64,000 nt of DNA from Onchocerca volvulus. Its lineage: Eukaryota > Nematoda > Chromadorea > Rhabditida > Onchocercidae. Positions 60,232-64,000 of this stretch are shown one piece after another (within the stretch, counting starts at the first letter, position 1; each line of letters starts with the position of its first letter). The stretch covers positions 24,270,798 to 24,334,797 of the forward strand of contig HG738137.1 in the NCBI GenBank assembly GCA_000499405.2. Reading direction: 5' to 3'. The notes beneath the pieces are model-generated. The model worked only from the letters and a program-made list of their open reading frames with translations. It searched no databases and was not told the DNA's origin. Position numbers and translations under genes: made by a program.

Positions 60232-61856
60232 CTATGGAAGATGATCGCGGAATTCCCGTTCAATTTTTTTCACCAAAATATAAGCGCTGTCTGGTTCGAT
60301 CCTTTTGTAATACTTTTCAGCTATTCCAACAACTTCAAACCCGAAACGCTTGTAAAAATCTAATGCGGACTCATTATTAATCTGAAAAAATGAAAGACAA
60401 CCTTGAATAATTCCATCAAAATTACATGTATTCATTTAAAACTTTTGAAAAGAAACGGAAAAAAAGAATTCTGAATCAATCAAAAAGAGGTAATTAAAAC
60501 TAAAAATTAAAGGAAGAAAATAAGAGAAGTCAATTATCTTAGTGAGAATAATACTATCTACCTAATGATAGTAGAAAAATGATGTTTCTAATTTCTGCAT
60601 TATATGTTTTTCTGAGAATTAAAGTGATTCTGATTTTCCAGTGAAATAATGTATGTAAGTGATGTTTAAAGCAAAATATATTAAATTTGAAAAGAAACCT
60701 GCACGTGAAGATAGATGTTGTCGATTGCTGGATCTTTGTCACAAAGTACGAAAACATGTTCCAATAACATTGTGCCAATTCCAAGCCTGTAAATAAAATG
60801 ATAATTTTTTCAGCATCACTATTCATATACAAATCTACCAAAATTTATAAGTTATAACCAAGAAATTTAGCTATTAAGTATTAGCCATTCAGTGGAGTAA
60901 AATAACAGAAATAATCTTTAAATATGATACAGAAACATAAAATTTACAAATTTAATTTCCTGATAGTTACTCGAAGTCAGCCATTAAATATAACAGAATA
61001 CTCAAAAGCTATTTGCAGGCTATTTTAAAATTCATTTGTCCAATATATAATGATTACATAAAAGATTATCAATTCTCTTTCAAAAGAGCCTATTTCATTG
61101 TACTGATAAACAAATATATGGTTTCATTATTAATTTACCGTCTGTAAGGTGCCAAAGTTCCAAGTGTCATAATGTACAATCGACGAATGCCATTTTGTGT
61201 ATCAATTCGGCAGCAGACACCACCCACAACTATATCATTGAAATAAGCTAATTTAGCTAATTCACCCGCTGTGACGATTTCTTTATAAAATTTATCATTA
61301 TAAGCTACTGGGAAAACCGCTTGATTAAGCCGTCTCAACTGCTGAAAAAAAATTGTTCCTAAAATATTTACAATAAATATCTGCATTTCTAAAACAAACA
61401 TTTGCAAGCATTCTTATAGCTATCTAATGAAAATATGAGAATAAGTTTAAAAAACTAAGCCTAATAATTTCGACACTCTATAATTTACTTCAAACTTCAA
61501 ATCTACATAAAATTTACATAATAATATTTTCAAATCTTCCAGTTTTAGAATAGATAAGACATTCCTAAAAAAAAATCATATTAAAATAAGCAATGTATTG
61601 TAAATAAAAATGACTCTTAACTATAGAATATAATGAATTTACGTTGTAAATTCAGCATAATCCGGTGAGAATATGAATTTATGTAAAGGATCACCTCAAC
61701 ATTGTGATGAGTGACATCACCCAATTCCATATCACAACGTCCAACACACCTTGCTTGCCTCGGTTCATCCTTCATCACAAATGGCTCTCCATTAACCTCA
61801 CATTGATTTTTGCTATTTTCGTTTGCAACATTTTCTGCATTCTCTGATGGTGCCAT
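60232..61856 (-). CDS. naa-50: N-alpha-acetyltransferase 50 (NAA50/San)
   Basis: Catalytic subunit associated with NatA that acetylates N-terminal Met-hydrophobic ends; needed for sister-chromatid cohesion in flies and human cells. Four exons join in phase: 61695-61856, 61139-61341, 60699-60786, 60232-60381, total 200 residues. The GNAT fold is complete: ELGDVTHHNVEQLRRLNQ, FPVAYNDKFYKEI, ELAKLAYFNDIVVGGVCCR, the active-site segment RRLYIMTLG, the acetyl-CoA loop RRLGIGT, the catalytic His segment NIYLHVQ, and the closing FYKRFGFEVVGIAEKYYKRI. The protein is about 30 residues longer than the 169-residue human protein, mostly by an acidic, disordered N-terminal extension (MAPSENAENVANENSKNQ); an internal start at MELGD would give the usual length. 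Confidence 0.95.
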
Positions 61857-63202
61857 TAGATATAATAAAAGACCAAGTTCTGCAATTTTGTTCCAATAAA
61901 ACTTAATTTAAAGATATGTCCTGTTAACTTGAAATGAGCGCTTTCCAAATATCTGAAAGCTTTCTCATAATTCGGCTTAATTTATATGTATCACCTAATC
62001 TCTTCACAGGGATCTGAAAATTTTGATAAATTTTTTAAGTCTCTTTTTAAGAGAATTGAAAAAAATGCAAAACAGCAACAAACTCTTTGTTTCGACAACA
62101 CTTTCCGCTTAAGTCACTTAAATTAAATCACTGTTAATGTAGGCCATCATTAAATTGTATTTAGATTTATTACCTGCCATGAAATGCTAAGATATTAATC
62201 ATTATTGTCTATCTTTTATTCTTATCTAATCCTTATCATCATTTTCTGAATTGATTTACAATGTCTAAGAATTGCCTAATGTCTTATTTCCTTATTCATA
62301 CTAATTAATAATAAATATTTATCTTCAAATAAAATAGGCAATTAAGCTTTACAACTTTGGAAACTGAAGGAAAAAATAACAAAAAATTGAATCATCATTT
62401 ATCCCAGCAAATAAGATTTCAATTTTGAAAACTTCTTCTCTATACAACAATATATTTGTATTTTCGCTCACAGAAAAAATTGCACAACAAATCAATTCAA
62501 GTAGAAAAATTTCAAATGCAAAAATTTTCAAAGTGATTAAGTCATATTCTGACAAAGCAATGAAAGAGCGCTAGTAAAATGATGAGGTTAAATTGTATAC
62601 TGATGGAAAAAAATTGATGCATGAATTACTATAGGCAGTAATGTGATAAGAACAATCAGGAATTGATATGAAAATGCTGAAAAAAATATTAATGGGACAT
62701 ACCTCAATTCATGAGCAAAAAAATACAAAACAAAAAAAAGATTATAAACAATAAAGCTTGAAACGCTTCGATAAAATCATTGTCTTTAAGTTCTAAAATT
62801 ATTTACATCAATAAAAGAATCTTGCTTGCGAGGCAGAAATACAGCAATTTGGTAATATTAAAACACGGTGGGATCATCGCCGAGAAATAGGTACAAAACA
62901 AGGGTAATATTGGTACATATTTGTTGAGTTTAGCTTAATCAAAATGAATCACTAATAGCTTGGCCGAATGGATTATATGAACTTGCTGACAAAAAGCCTT
63001 AGAAAATTTATAAACGGCTATAACTAAAGTTGCACTGCTTTGAACTGTAATAATACCTTACTGTAATTTTAGTGATTCAATTATTGATATAATGAATTAT
63101 AGCGAATTGCAGAGAACAAAAGACATATAATCCAAAAGATCACAATAAAGGGGAAATCAATTGAGACTTTCACATCCAAAATACAAGAATTAGCAACAAA
63201 CA
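61857..63202. other. Intergenic, no supported gene
   Basis: Separates naa-50 from the upstream gene on the same strand by 1.35 kb, too far for a typical nematode operon. The naa-50 promoter should be here. Open frames are short and unconvincing on both strands. Confidence 0.55.
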
Positions 63203-63877
63203 TCACAGATTAACGACAGATGATAATGATTCGTCTAGCTGCTCATTCCATAATTCAGCAACTAGCTCAGCTTTTACTTCATCTTCGTAATTTTCCAATA
63301 TATCATCCCAACTATCTTGTTCTGCATAAAGCTCTTCCAGAACGATATTTTCGATATCGGAATTACACCCACGTGATAAACATTCCCAACGCTTCTTTTC
63401 TCTTGCATCCTGTTTCTTGTCTGAATAAAATACAACACATAATTAATCTAAAAAAAAAAAAAAAAAACCACCGGTGCATTGCAACGATTCGATCAATCAA
63501 TAAAATAAAAATAATGTTGCGTTTCGGACAACAATCGTATATAAGTCATCCAAAAAACTGATGATTCCATTCGTGAGCCAATCCTGTACCTATGAATTCC
63601 TTTTTTTTACAGCTTTACAGTGGCTTCGGCGTTAAATATCAAATTCTATGTTCTTTAAAATTTCTTCTTTTGCAGAAATTTAAATTAAACTCCATCAATT
63701 TTAAAAAGTGACTAACTCTCGTAATATTTAGAAAGCTGTTTCTGAAGGATTTTTTTTAAATGCAACAGATTTCGAGGTCGAGAACAACTGATATTTGTTA
63801 GTCCCATATAGCGACTGCGGCCAACATCCTTAAAACAACGTTTCGCAATTTCACAGCATCGATCCGCGACGATTTGC
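63203..63877 (-). CDS. 3' part of an unrecognised protein with acidic tail (continues past window end)
   Basis: Two exons, 63717-63877 and 63203-63420, joined in phase 1 through the donor GAGA|GTTAGT; the 5' part lies beyond 64000. The visible 126 or so residues begin with a Cys-containing basic helix (ADRCCEIAKRCFKDVGRSRY), continue through a Lys-rich helix (LLHLKKILQKQLSKYYENKK, then KKRWECLSRGC), and end in a strongly acidic region (IVLEELYAEQDSWDDILENY; VKAELVAELWNEQLDESL). No family is recognised. If the intron is not spliced, exon 63717-63877 would end with its own TAG at 63714 and the two pieces would be different genes. Confidence 0.6.
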
Positions 63878-64000
63878 CTGGATTATTTATTTCTTATTCA
63901 TCTTATAGATGCTTTTATTTATCTAGAAGACGATAAGATGTGAAAATTTAGAATAACAAACATTCAGTACATAGTACGGAATTAAAGATTCCTTTTTCTT

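Noticed and set aside
1..64000. Bacterial endosymbiont insertions, CRISPR arrays, rRNA or tRNA genes
   Set aside because: No bacterial-like gene, no regular repeat-spacer array and no convincing tRNA A/B box pair were seen by eye; a covariance-model scan would be needed to exclude tRNAs.

Overview
This window looks like nuclear DNA from a nematode, most likely a clade III (spirurid or filarial) worm. Evidence: very AT-rich sequence with poly-A/T tracts, many short exons split by introns ending in TTTCAG or TTTTAG, several genes with such an acceptor a few bases before the ATG (as expected for spliced-leader trans-splicing), and an orcokinin-like neuropeptide precursor of the nematode NLP-14 type. 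The genus is inferred, not proven. No operon of bacterial type, no CRISPR array and no recognisable rRNA or tRNA was seen. Gene models below were built by hand by joining exons whose splice phases agree; database searches could not be run.

Region by region: (1) 631-5825, minus: app-1, cytosolic Xaa-Pro aminopeptidase, 13 exons, last exon missing beyond the window edge. (2) 7350-10795, plus: 7-exon nuclear-looking protein with a SANT/Myb-like domain. (3) 11045-13648, minus: small single-pass membrane protein, six exons all in phase 0. (4) 15533-15713, plus: weak candidate peptide-precursor exon. (5) 15857-16349, minus: rpb-12, the zinc-ribbon subunit shared by RNA polymerases I, II and III, with an odd C-terminus. 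(6) 17662-39542, minus: a 33-exon, about 1387-residue gene with PH, coiled-coil and TBC Rab-GAP domains (TBC1D2/TBC-2 type) followed in frame by a WD40-like propeller and a long disordered insertion. This is the most unusual item in the window. Its introns carry several minisatellites.

(7) 39543-52855 is about 13 kb with no supported gene. (8) 52856-54398, plus: nlp-14-like orcokinin precursor with eight peptide copies and an internal duplication. (9) 54399-60231 has no supported gene but holds diverged transposon-like pieces: copies of a dispersed repeat, a roughly 0.9-kb foldback, a perfect 16-bp hairpin and a tandem 150-bp duplication. (10) 60232-61856, minus: naa-50, N-terminal acetyltransferase. 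(11) 63203 to the window end, minus: the 3' part of an unrecognised acidic-tailed protein.

The genes do not form one pathway. They are housekeeping functions (peptide trimming, transcription, N-terminal acetylation, endosomal Rab control) plus one neuropeptide gene.
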